This document shows, piece after piece, positions 27,151 through 35,190 of a stretch of 64,000 nt of DNA. The notes under the pieces are model-generated. The model worked only from the letters and a program-made list of their open reading frames with translations. It was not told the DNA's origin and made no database searches. Position 1 is the stretch's first letter, and every line of letters starts with the position of its first letter. The DNA is from Chitinophaga hostae. Its GTDB lineage: Bacteria > Bacteroidota > Bacteroidia > Chitinophagales > Chitinophagaceae. Location: contig NZ_JAGTXB010000014.1 of the NCBI RefSeq assembly GCF_018224885.1, forward strand, positions 1 through 64,000, given 5' to 3'. The position numbers and the translations under genes are program-made.

Positions 27151-27229
27151 AGGGATCTGTTACCGTAGTACTCCGGCAACAGCAGGCGCTCCCTGGTTTT
27201 TCTTACAGCTGCCTACACGGTAAGAAAAT
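27151..27229 (-). repeat. Repeated ~80-base leader element, copy B (before the 8-Cys precursor)
   Basis: Partner of copy A. It ends 116 bases before the precursor start and overlaps the last 17 bases of the VKOR gene. It contains the same CCGTAGTACTCCGG core, outer pair CAGGGA (27150-27155) with TCCCTG (27190-27195), a fully paired inner stem (CTGTTGCC with GGTAACAG on the transcribed strand, one wobble), and stem CTTAC (27202-27206) with GTAAG (27220-27224). Differences from copy A in the stems are mostly pair-compatible. Confidence 0.75.
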
Positions 27230-28862
27230 ATTTTAGGTCTTCCACGGTATATATATCCGGCATCTGGTAGCCGTTTATAAAGAACGTGGGAGTGAAGCTG
27301 ATCTCTGTTTGATCGCACCATTTGCGCATGGCCTCAATTTTATCCTCCTGTTGTTTCAACTTACCATTCATGGGGTATTTGGTGGCGAATTGCTCGTAAT
27401 TTTTTTCTTTTGCCAGGTACCAGTCGTCCAGCCCCTGTTTTATAGCGGTGTCATCGTCTTTATTGGAAGCGGCTATTGCCAGCAGATGTCTGACAGGAGG
27501 CGCGGTATGATCTCCGGCTTTGTTACTGGCAGTGAATATGATCTGGATCTGTACGTCGGGATTGTTTTCAAGCAATGCCTCCATGGGAGCATGGGCTCTT
27601 GCACATGGCCCACAGTAAGGATTACATACTTTAATTATTTTAAAAGGAGCAGATGGATTTCCCAACGTTATACCCAGTCCGTTGGAAGGAACAGAGAGCT
27701 GTTTTTGTTTGCTGAGTAACGCATCAAATATCTGGGTATTATGCTTCAGTCGTTGCAGCCGTGATATGTTTTCCCTGCTTTCCCTGGCCTTTTTGAATAC
27801 AGGCAACAATACAGCAGCCAGTACAAAGGGAAGGGTGTAGGCGGTGATGACAGCGGGCAGCCATTCAACATGGAAGGAGAGCGGGAACATTGTTCCCAGC
27901 CGGCCGGCTGCCAAAAGTGTTGCCAGCTGTAATAACAGTAAGGCTTGTACGAAAAGACAAAGCACACACCATTGCTGTGCAACCCGCCATTGATAATAGA
28001 GGGAAAAGAAAGTGTAAGGGAAAGCCAGCAGCGTAAGTATCCCCGTGGTAAACAGCACCTGGGGGCTGTTTACACCGGTAAATAACATCAGCAGCAGTCC
28101 GCCGGCAAAATAACTAAACCCGATGATGCTCCAGCTGATGCCCGCTATTTTTGCTGCGCCGGACTGAAGGATGGCGCCACAGTTTGTTTTTTTACCGGCG
28201 CTGCATATTTGCTGCAGTGCAGGATTATGCTGATCAAGTTCATACCATAGTAACAGGAACCCTGCCGATACGCCGGCAAAATTTAGTAAGGCATACAACA
28301 GCGATGGCCAGCTGCCGGCGCCATATTGCATAACGCTAATAACACCGGCGATACATAATATAACAGGAAACGCTATTATGCCCGATAACGACAGGATGGT
28401 TTTCCGTTTTTCTTCTTTTGCTTTTTTCTCAAAATCCCGTTCACCGGCATCTTCCCTGGCTTCTGCCAGCAAAGCCACGCCCAGGTACCGTTTTAGAAAA
28501 TCCTCTTTTTTACTACGCTGCCATTTAAACGAAACCGGATCATAGTAATCAATGTTATCGCCATCGATTTTTTTCACAATAGAAAAATAATCAGGCTCAT
28601 TGTGGGCGCCTCTTATCTGGGTAATAAAAGGAGCAGGCATGGTCAGCAATTTGTCGCTATCCAGTCTCACAGCCAGGTTGTCGACCCCGAAGCGATTTAA
28701 CACATCGCTGATACTTAACAGGCTGTTGAAGTTGGGATGCTCTTCCAGTTCTTTGTTAATGGTGCCGGCAGTAACAGGTACCTTGAGTGCTTGCAGGAAT
28801 AACAGGGTAATATCCGGGCCGTTACTTTTGGGTTCAAAGAGTTTTTTTAGGAATGAATTCAT
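27213..28862 (-). CDS. VKOR-thioredoxin fusion with a degenerate C39-like N-terminal domain
   Basis: A 549-residue inner-membrane oxidase for disulfide formation. Residues about 1-130 resemble a C39 peptidase fold (NSLLSISDVLNRFGVDNLAV, then YDPVSFKWQRSKKEDFLKRY) but carry no Cys, so cannot cut; this may be a leader- or peptide-binding domain. Residues about 155-350 hold several membrane helices of a vitamin K epoxide reductase-like domain with the Cys pair WCVLC and a loop pair near CSAGKKTNC. Residues about 390-549 form a DsbA-like thioredoxin domain with YCGPC. It is the first gene of the minus-strand cluster and is the natural oxidant for the Cys-rich peptides. Confidence 0.88.
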   Translation of the reverse strand: MNSFLKKLFEPKSNGPDITLLFLQALKVPVTAGTINKELEEHPNFNSLLSISDVLNRFGVDNLAVRLDSDKLLTMPAPFITQIRGAHNEPDYFSIVKKIDGDNIDYYDPVSFKWQRSKKEDFLKRYLGVALLAEAREDAGERDFEKKAKEEKRKTILSLSGIIAFPVILCIAGVISVMQYGAGSWPSLLYALLNFAGVSAGFLLLWYELDQHNPALQQICSAGKKTNCGAILQSGAAKIAGISWSIIGFSYFAGGLLLMLFTGVNSPQVLFTTGILTLLAFPYTFFSLYYQWRVAQQWCVLCLFVQALLLLQLATLLAAGRLGTMFPLSFHVEWLPAVITAYTLPFVLAAVLLPVFKKARESRENISRLQRLKHNTQIFDALLSKQKQLSVPSNGLGITLGNPSAPFKIIKVCNPYCGPCARAHAPMEALLENNPDVQIQIIFTASNKAGDHTAPPVRHLLAIAASNKDDDTAIKQGLDDWYLAKEKNYEQFATKYPMNGKLKQQEDKIEAMRKWCDQTEISFTPTFFINGYQMPDIYTVEDLKYFLTV

Positions 28863-29373
28863 CTTGATGGGTTTTGTATAATTCCGCCATGCGGTAGTGA
28901 CTCCGGCAAAGAATCTCCCTGACGACTACCTGCGGGTAGTTGTCAACAGCAGCTTTGATGGGTTTACTAACGATTTTTGATTGAATAAATGTTATCGGGC
29001 AATTACTTAAGATACCGAGTTGGCAGTATCATCAGTTTCGGGAATTCAGGAAAATCTTGTATCAATAGTGGTATACATAGTTTTTTGAGTTTGACAAAAA
29101 TTAGGGTTGTATAGTGATATTTTACTATCGTGGCTTTAACGGTTCATTGTCACTTCCTTACAAAACTAACAGTGCTCGTTTTGTGAAACAACCACTATTT
29201 TGATTTGTTTCATTGTTATTTTGATTTTGGAAGAAATGATAAAGGTGAAAAGTTCATTTTGGAACAATAGCTGTAACTGAGCCATGCAGACAAGTAAATT
29301 GAGCTATGGAGGAAAATGCTTATCATGTATAAAGGATGACCTTTGTGTTGTTCATCAATAAAAAATAACGGTA
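28863..29373. other. Divergent intergenic region between the peptide cluster and the aldo/keto reductase
   Basis: About 510 A/T-rich bases. Apart from the diverged leader element at 28891-28940, I see a small inverted repeat (ATAGT at 29111-29115 with ACTAT at 29124-29128). Promoters for both directions must lie here, but no motif was clear enough to place. A 25-codon reading frame at 29284-29361 was rejected as a gene. Confidence 0.5.
28891..28940 (-). repeat. Diverged third copy of the leader element before the VKOR gene
   Basis: The order of parts matches copies A and B: GGTAGTGACTCCGGCAA (compare CGTAGTACTCCGGCAA), then TCTCCCTG, then a short perfect stem ACTACC (28925-28930) with GGTAGT (28935-28940). 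It lies only 29 bases before the first gene, much closer than in the precursor leaders. The shared core suggests one factor or RNA fold acts on three sites of this operon. Confidence 0.5.
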
Positions 29374-30345
29374 ATGACAAACATAACAAAGATACCCCTA
29401 GGTAAAAACGGACCGCTTGTATCTAAACTCGGATTAGGTTGTATGCGCATGTCGCCTGTTTGGGGAAGCATAGCGAAAGACGAAGATGAGAGTATCGCTA
29501 CTATCCGGATGGCATTGGATAATGGTATCAACTTTTTGAATACGGGCGACTTTTACGGTAGTGGCCACAACGAGCTGTTGGTAGGCAAAGCCATCAAAGG
29601 CAGAAGGGATGACGCTTTCATCAGCGTGAAGTTCGGTGCGATCTTTTATGGTAACCAATGGCTTGGTCTGGATCTGCGTCCTATCGCTATTAAGAACTTC
29701 ATCAATTATTCGCTGGTGCGTTTAGGGATAGATACCATTGATCTTTACCAGCCGTGCCGGCTTGATAACAGTGTGCCGGTGGAAGATGTGATTGGCACGG
29801 TTGCCGACCTCATCAAAGAAGGAAAAGTACGGCATCTCGGTGTTTCTGAAATAACGGCGGACCAGTTACGCCGGGCCAATAGCGTTCACCCGGTAACGGC
29901 CCTGGAAATAGGCTATTCGCTGGCAGATCGCCAGATAGAGCAGGACCTGCTTCCTACCGCTAAAGAGCTGGGCATAGGCGTGGTAGCATTTGCCAATACC
30001 GCCGAAGGATTACTTACCGGCGACATGAAAGCGCCACTGCCAGCTAATAGTTACCAACATCATTTTTCACGTTTTCAGGGCGATAACCTGGTAAAGAACC
30101 TGGAAAAAGTGGAAACACTGAAGCAAATGGCCAAAGAAAAAGGATATACGCCAACGCAACTGGCCATCGCCTGGGTGAATGCGCAGGGCGATCATATCCT
30201 GCCATTGGTAAGCATGAGCCGGCGATCACGGCTGCCGGAAAATATGCAGGCCATGGAAATTGAATTTACTGCTGAAGAGGTGAACCGGCTTAACACGCAG
30301 TTTTCGCAGGGGGCTATACTCGGAGGTACCTATCTGCAGAGATAA
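29374..30345 (+). CDS. Aldo/keto reductase
   Basis: A 323-residue NADPH-dependent oxidoreductase with the (beta/alpha)8 AKR fold. The catalytic Asp and Tyr are in NTGDFYGSGHNE, the Lys in SVKFGA, and cofactor contacts in the C-terminal half (QLAIAWVNAQG). The usual catalytic His position reads YQPCRLD, with Cys where many members have His or Ala. The substrate is not predictable. An AraC-type regulator follows 39 bases later and may control it. Confidence 0.9.
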   Translation: MTNITKIPLGKNGPLVSKLGLGCMRMSPVWGSIAKDEDESIATIRMALDNGINFLNTGDFYGSGHNELLVGKAIKGRRDDAFISVKFGAIFYGNQWLGLDLRPIAIKNFINYSLVRLGIDTIDLYQPCRLDNSVPVEDVIGTVADLIKEGKVRHLGVSEITADQLRRANSVHPVTALEIGYSLADRQIEQDLLPTAKELGIGVVAFANTAEGLLTGDMKAPLPANSYQHHFSRFQGDNLVKNLEKVETLKQMAKEKGYTPTQLAIAWVNAQGDHILPLVSMSRRSRLPENMQAMEIEFTAEEVNRLNTQFSQGAILGGTYLQR

Positions 30346-30384
30346 CAGGCCTGTAAATAAGCCCCAACTGTTTTATATCTTTAC

Positions 30385-31200
30385 ATGATGACAGACCGAG
30401 CTGAAATAATACCGGGGCTTATCTTCTCCTCTTATCTAACGGCCAGGAGAAAGGAGAAGGTGGCATTCCTGGAAAACAATATCCTGGTATTGCAGGTTTC
30501 CGGCCGTTTTGTAATGGAAACCGCAAACCAGACGTTTACAATGGGCCGCGGTGAAATGTTGCTGATACAAAAAAATCAGCTGGGAGAAATTACCAAGATA
30601 CCTTTGGAAGGAGAGGACTATCAAACCATTGTTATTAGTTTGCGGGAAGATGTGCTCAGAAAGATAGCTCTTGAAGAGCAAATAGAGATGAACGAAAAAT
30701 ACACAGGTCCTTCCGGTATGCTGATCCCGGTTAATGATTATCTGCATGCTTTCTTCCAGTCCCTGCTGCCCTATATCCGTCACCAGGAAGAGAAAATTGC
30801 CAATACCGTGGGAATACTCAAGGTAAGGGAAGCTGTACACCTGCTCCTGAATAGTATGCCGGAGCTAAAAAAGTTCTTATTTGACTTTTCAGAACCTTAC
30901 AAGATGGATCTGGAAAAGTTTATGCGCAGGAATTTCCATTATAATGTTCCGGTGGAAAAATTTGCGCGGCTTACGGGAAGGAGCCTTGCCGGTTTTAAGC
31001 GCGACTTCCGGAAGATATTCGGGATGGCCCCCCGCCAGTGGTTATTGAAAAGAAGGCTGGAGGAGGCCCGGCATCTGATGGAAAAAAAGAACAAGAAACC
31101 ATCATCAATTTATCTTGATCTGGGATTTGAAAGTCTCTCACATTTCTCACACTCCTTTAAAAAGGAATTCGGCAAAACGCCCACCGAATGGGTGGTGTAA
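30385..31200 (+). CDS. AraC-family transcriptional regulator
   Basis: A 271-residue regulator. Residues about 1-160 form a cupin-like effector domain (VLQVSGRFVMETANQTFTMG). The C-terminal 100 residues carry two helix-turn-helix motifs: VEKFARLTGRSLAGFKRDFRK and SSIYLDLGFESLSHFSHSFK, ending with KEFGKTPTEWV, the AraC signature. It probably controls the aldo/keto reductase just upstream. Confidence 0.92.
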   Translation: MMTDRAEIIPGLIFSSYLTARRKEKVAFLENNILVLQVSGRFVMETANQTFTMGRGEMLLIQKNQLGEITKIPLEGEDYQTIVISLREDVLRKIALEEQIEMNEKYTGPSGMLIPVNDYLHAFFQSLLPYIRHQEEKIANTVGILKVREAVHLLLNSMPELKKFLFDFSEPYKMDLEKFMRRNFHYNVPVEKFARLTGRSLAGFKRDFRKIFGMAPRQWLLKRRLEEARHLMEKKNKKPSSIYLDLGFESLSHFSHSFKKEFGKTPTEWVV

Positions 31201-31244
31201 CCTGGCAAAAACCACGTCGCCGGTTTAACATCAGGTGTCACCCA

Positions 31245-32885
31245 TTACTTCACATATTCTTTGAAAATCCCGTTCAGCCAGCGCAGCATCAAAAATATTA
31301 CAGCCGCCGCGGCTCCCAGCAACAGGAAGTTGACCAGGAAATAGTTCGCTTTGTTATCATAGGTATCCCATAACGTTGCCAGGATACCTGAGAGCTTATT
31401 GCCGATAGACGTAGCCAGGAACCAGCCTCCCATCATCAACGATGTAATACGGGCAGGGCTGAGTTTCGACACCAGCGATAATCCCATCGGACTCAGGAAC
31501 AGTTCTCCCACCGTTATCACCCCGTAACATCCTGCCAGCCACCATGGGGAAGCTTTAACAGCGCCATTGCCGCATACATATACCGCGCCCACCATCATGA
31601 GTGTTGACATGGCCGATATAAACAGTCCCCAGGCTATTTTAGAGGGGGTAGACGGCTCTTTGTTCCGTTTTCGCAGTAATGCAAAGAACACTACCAGTAA
31701 CGGCGTTAGCGTGATTACAAAGAACGGATTAATGGACTGGAACAATTCTGTATTATACAGGCTGATACTTTTTCCATCAGCGGGCATCTTCTCCGGCGCC
31801 ACGTTCTTGAAGTAGGCCGGCTTGCCCCATACTTTCTGCGGCGCACCCGCAGCATCACGCAGCACTCTGAACTCTTCATCATACGCTGTTACCGAGTCCG
31901 TTTTATTCATCACCGATTCTGCCAGGTAAAGACGCTGTGCCGGTTGTTCAATTGCGGCAGGGATCTCCCTGTCAGTATAGTATTGCGCCCAGGTAGTGAG
32001 TGCAGTGCCATTTTGCTTAAACACCGCCCAAAAAACAATAGATACCGCAAAAATAGCCAGCAGGGCAGATATCGGCCTGCGATCCTTTGCATCTGCTTTC
32101 ATCAGCAGTGATACAAAGAAGAACAATATCGGGATACAGGCGAAGATGAATGCATCGGTAGAATCAGATCCGAAAATGTTGCCGGGAATAAACCAGGCGC
32201 CCAGTCCTACTACAATTGCCGGGAGAAATACCACAGAGAAAATCCTGCTCAGCGGCATATCATTCTCCTGCTCCGGTTTACGTACATCCGCTTCACGGTA
32301 GTGTTTCATGCCGATGATGAAAATCAATACACCCAGGAACATACCTATACCGGCGGCGATAAATGCAGCGCCCCATCCTATGGTATTGCGCAGGAAGGCC
32401 GCAAAAAAGTTACAGATAAACGCACCGATGTTAATACCCATGTAAAAAATATTGTACCCGGTATCTTTACGGCTGCGGTATCTTTCATCGTTGTACACGT
32501 TCCCCAGCAACGTGGATATATTGGGCTTGAAAAAGCCATTGCCGATACAGATCAGAGCGAGCGACCCGTAAAACACCGTAAGATGATGCACCGACAAACC
32601 TATATAGCCGATACCCATCAATATCCCGCCAATAATAATGGATTTACGATATCCCAGTTTCCGGTCGGCTATAAGGCCGCCAAGAAATGGCGTCAGATAC
32701 ACAAAAGCGATGAAGGTGCCGAAAATATCTGCAGCAGTGGCACGATCCATACCCCAGCCACCCTTTGACGTGTCTGTCAGATATAACTGGAAAATACCCA
32801 GGATCAGATAAAAACCAAATCGTTCCCACATCTCGGAAAGAAACAGGAAAGGCAGTGCTGTCGGATGATTACGTGGTTTACTCAT
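31245..32885 (-). CDS. POT/PTR-family proton-coupled peptide transporter
   Basis: A 546-residue inner-membrane carrier for di- and tripeptides. The N-terminal helix holds EMWERFGFY, the family ExxER-type proton-coupling motif, followed by an FGTFIAFVYLTPFLGGLIAD signature and GNGFFKPNISTLLG. About 14 membrane helices, with a long insert near residues 280-370 facing the periplasm. The C-terminal GELFLSPMGLSLVSKLSP signature is also present. It is transcribed alone. Confidence 0.95.
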   Translation of the reverse strand: MSKPRNHPTALPFLFLSEMWERFGFYLILGIFQLYLTDTSKGGWGMDRATAADIFGTFIAFVYLTPFLGGLIADRKLGYRKSIIIGGILMGIGYIGLSVHHLTVFYGSLALICIGNGFFKPNISTLLGNVYNDERYRSRKDTGYNIFYMGINIGAFICNFFAAFLRNTIGWGAAFIAAGIGMFLGVLIFIIGMKHYREADVRKPEQENDMPLSRIFSVVFLPAIVVGLGAWFIPGNIFGSDSTDAFIFACIPILFFFVSLLMKADAKDRRPISALLAIFAVSIVFWAVFKQNGTALTTWAQYYTDREIPAAIEQPAQRLYLAESVMNKTDSVTAYDEEFRVLRDAAGAPQKVWGKPAYFKNVAPEKMPADGKSISLYNTELFQSINPFFVITLTPLLVVFFALLRKRNKEPSTPSKIAWGLFISAMSTLMMVGAVYVCGNGAVKASPWWLAGCYGVITVGELFLSPMGLSLVSKLSPARITSLMMGGWFLATSIGNKLSGILATLWDTYDNKANYFLVNFLLLGAAAAVIFLMLRWLNGIFKEYVK

Positions 32886-33070
32886 GCAGGCAAGATACTA
32901 CTTCTGCGACATAAGGCGCAGATTATCCCTGGAAGGTATCGGTTACCGGCTGCGTATCCACATATTCCCGCAGCTCCCGCAGCCGGCCTGCGGAGAAACG
33001 GCATATCCGGCAATACCTGTTATCTGGCATCGCCAAAGTTGCATATATTTAAAGCACCGAATCAGCTGCT

Positions 33071-33637
33071 ATGGAACAATATGAATTTTTCAAAGGATTT
33101 CACGACATCAGTGTGGCAGACTATCAACTGCTCACTGACAGTCTTAAACCACGGTCATTTAAGAAAAACGATTTTATCACCGTTCCCGGGCAAATCCAGC
33201 GGGATCTTTACTTTGTAAAAAGCGGCGTCCAGATGTCCTATTTTGATACGGGTGATAAAATCTATACACTTGCGTTTACTCATTTTCCATATCTCTGTGC
33301 CATAGCAGAATCATTCTCGTTCCAGGTACCCTCGAAGTATCATTTGGTGTGTTTGACCGACAGTGAGCTGGAGTACATCTCCTATAACGAGCTGCAGTTA
33401 CTGATCAACCAGTCGCAACAAATAGAACGGCTTTTCAGGCGGATGACCGAAGCCATGCTGGCAGGTATGATTGATCTGCATATAGAGCTGAGAGCCATGA
33501 CCATTGAAGACCGCTACAAAACATTTTGCCGGAAAAGTCCGGAACTGCTTCAACTGGTGCCGCACAAGTACATTGCTTCCTACCTGGGTATAGACCCCAC
33601 CAATTTCAGTAAGTTATTTAATAACGTGATGTTTTGA
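33071..33637 (+). CDS. Crp/Fnr-family transcriptional regulator
   Basis: A 188-residue regulator of the short Bacteroidota Crp type. Residues about 15-115 form a cyclic-nucleotide-binding-like beta roll (RSFKKNDFITVPGQIQRDLY, then FVKSGVQMSYFD). The C-terminus has a helix-turn-helix (VPHKYIASYLGIDPTNFSKL). Many such proteins do not bind cAMP. It probably controls the alpha/beta hydrolase 63 bases downstream. Confidence 0.88.
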   Translation: MEQYEFFKGFHDISVADYQLLTDSLKPRSFKKNDFITVPGQIQRDLYFVKSGVQMSYFDTGDKIYTLAFTHFPYLCAIAESFSFQVPSKYHLVCLTDSELEYISYNELQLLINQSQQIERLFRRMTEAMLAGMIDLHIELRAMTIEDRYKTFCRKSPELLQLVPHKYIASYLGIDPTNFSKLFNNVMF

Positions 33638-33700
33638 CGTTGGTGTATACCAACTTTTGTTTGCCGGCAAGTGCAGACCTTCGCTGGTAAATAAACAGCC

Positions 33701-34543
33701 ATGCACACAGATAACACCAACATCAGGGATGCCGCACCTAAAAACAGCGCTGCATCCCCGGGAAACTATGCGAACGTTAACGGACTAAAAATGTATTACG
33801 AAATACATGGTGAAGGGAAACCCCTGTTGCTTTTACCCGGCGCCCTTTCCGGTATCAGCACCGCATTTGGGAAATTAATTCCCTTGCTGGCAGCAACGCG
33901 ACAGGTGATTGCCGTTGAATTCCAGGGCTATGGTCATACCGCGGATATCCCGGAGCGCCCGCTGTCCTATGAACAATTTGCGGACGACATTATTGCATTA
34001 CTGGATGTGCTGAATATATCACAAACAGACATTTTCGGGTACAGTACAGGAGCCGGAGTGGCGTTGCAGATAGCCATCCGCCGGCCTGACTTTACCAGGA
34101 AACTGGTGCTGGCCTCCGCAAGCTATAACAGCAACGGACGACATCCCGACCTCAAAACCCTGTTTAATCCCGAAGTAATGATAGCCGCGCTGAAAGGAAG
34201 TCCGTATGAAGCGGAGTACTTAAACACCGCTCCCAGACCGGAAGACTGGCCCCGGCAGCTCGCTAAAGTAAGGGTGTTTGAAGAGAAAATACAGGACTGG
34301 CCGGAAGATCACATCCGTAATATTAAAGCTCCTGTTTTGATTATTGCCGGTGATGCAGATATTATTCAACCGGAGCATATTGTGGCGTTGTACCGGTTAT
34401 TGGGTGGCGGCAGCCTGGGCGAATTTTCCATGCCTGCCTCGCAGCTGGCGATATTGCCTGGAACAAAGCACACCGCGTTAACACAACAAACAACATTGCT
34501 AATGGCCATGATTCCCGGCTTTCTTGATGAGATGATATTATAA
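33701..34543 (+). CDS. Alpha/beta hydrolase
   Basis: A 280-residue hydrolase. The nucleophile elbow is GYSTGAG (Ser), the oxyanion strand LLLLPGALSGISTAFGKLIP, the acid in IIAGDADIIQPEH, and the catalytic His in LPGTKHTALTQQT. The N-terminal 25 residues are low in structure and no clear signal peptide is present, so it is probably cytoplasmic. The substrate is not known. Fluoride- or halo-type peroxidase-like folds share this pattern. Confidence 0.88.
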   Translation: MHTDNTNIRDAAPKNSAASPGNYANVNGLKMYYEIHGEGKPLLLLPGALSGISTAFGKLIPLLAATRQVIAVEFQGYGHTADIPERPLSYEQFADDIIALLDVLNISQTDIFGYSTGAGVALQIAIRRPDFTRKLVLASASYNSNGRHPDLKTLFNPEVMIAALKGSPYEAEYLNTAPRPEDWPRQLAKVRVFEEKIQDWPEDHIRNIKAPVLIIAGDADIIQPEHIVALYRLLGGGSLGEFSMPASQLAILPGTKHTALTQQTTLLMAMIPGFLDEMIL

Positions 34544-34707
34544 CGGAAGCCTTTTTAGTTTTTCACCATCTCTTTTGTTACTATCCTACTCCACAAATAT
34601 TCCCCCAGGCATTACAAATATGGTTCGCCATCAGCCGAATATGTATCGCCCCTCCCTGAAACCCGCCCGCCCGCCTAATTTTAAGGCAGATTCTAAAAAT
34701 CAATAAC

Positions 34708-34884
34708 ATGAAACAGTTAGAAAAATTGGTTACCAAAAAGGTAACATCTCCGGAAACTGTAAAGGGCGGAAGATTTGCTTTGGCTCTTGAAGCTTTTGTT
34801 GACGACCAGGAAAGAACCACGGAAAACTACGCTTCCTGGAATGGCCAGCATTATGTAACCGACACCCGGAATGACCCCAAGTAA
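34708..34884 (+). CDS. Grasp-with-spasm precursor peptide 1
   Basis: A 58-residue peptide beginning MKQLEKLVTKKVTSPETVKG and a second Gly (GG at 20-21), then a 37-residue core rich in Asp, Glu, Thr and Ser (ALEAFVDDQERTTENYASWN). The leader pattern (xKLxKLxxKKVxSxETxKGG) is shared with the next peptide. In graspetides an ATP-grasp enzyme joins Asp/Glu side chains to Thr, Ser or Lys of the core by ester or amide bonds; the core has suitable residues. It starts 165 bases after the hydrolase gene. Confidence 0.8.
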   Translation: MKQLEKLVTKKVTSPETVKGGRFALALEAFVDDQERTTENYASWNGQHYVTDTRNDPK

Positions 34885-34916
34885 CCCCAAACGTAAACCT
34901 CTAAAAATTAAAAATC

Positions 34917-35099
34917 ATGGACAAGTTGCAAAAACTGAATGCAAAGAAAGTAGAATCTCTGGAAACCATCAAAGGTGGTAAACTGGCAATGATTGCTGAA
35001 CTGGAAGATAGCGGCGAAGGCGCGGGTACCACTGTTCACTCGCCTACACATTTTTCAGGCCCGGATGTTTACCTGTGCGACCACAAACGCGACAGATAA
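34917..35099 (+). CDS. Grasp-with-spasm precursor peptide 2
   Basis: A 60-residue peptide with leader MDKLQKLNAKKVESLETIKG plus Gly21 and a core containing LEDSGEGAGTTVHSPTHFSG and one Cys near the end (YLCDH). Acidic residues near 28-33 and Thr/Ser at 37-45 are plausible partners for side-chain ester bonds. It begins 32 bases after the first precursor. A longer overlapping frame begins at 34993, but that is the upstream extension of the next gene and was not used. Confidence 0.85.
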   Translation: MDKLQKLNAKKVESLETIKGGKLAMIAELEDSGEGAGTTVHSPTHFSGPDVYLCDHKRDR

Positions 35100-35137
35100 T
35101 AAACATCTCCTCCCGTCATGGAATGACCGGAAACAAC

Positions 35138-35165
35138 AGGACTGCCGGCAATTGCCGGCAGTCCT
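35138..35165 (+). other. Perfect 28-base palindrome between precursors and enzymes
   Basis: The arms of a perfect dyad meet at the centre (AGGACTGCCGGC then AATT then the complement), giving a 12-base-pair GC-rich stem with a 4-base loop. It lies 38 bases after the second precursor stop and 25 before the ATP-grasp start. Without a T tract after it, it is likely an attenuator or RNA end-protecting element that keeps precursor levels above enzyme levels. Confidence 0.7.
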
Positions 35166-35190
35166 TACTACCAGAAACCAACTGTACAAC

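Noticed and set aside
27036..27179. N-terminal extension of the 8-Cys precursor
   Set aside because: The paralog starts at the matching Met, and the extension lies over the leader region and the repeated element.
29284..29361. 25-codon frame with three Cys just before the aldo/keto reductase
   Set aside because: Too short, no GG leader or start context, and no maturation gene on that strand; chance is more likely.
34993..35190. Upstream extension of the ATP-grasp gene
   Set aside because: It overlaps the second precursor in another frame and the attenuator palindrome, while ATG 35191 starts exactly at the conserved family N-terminus.
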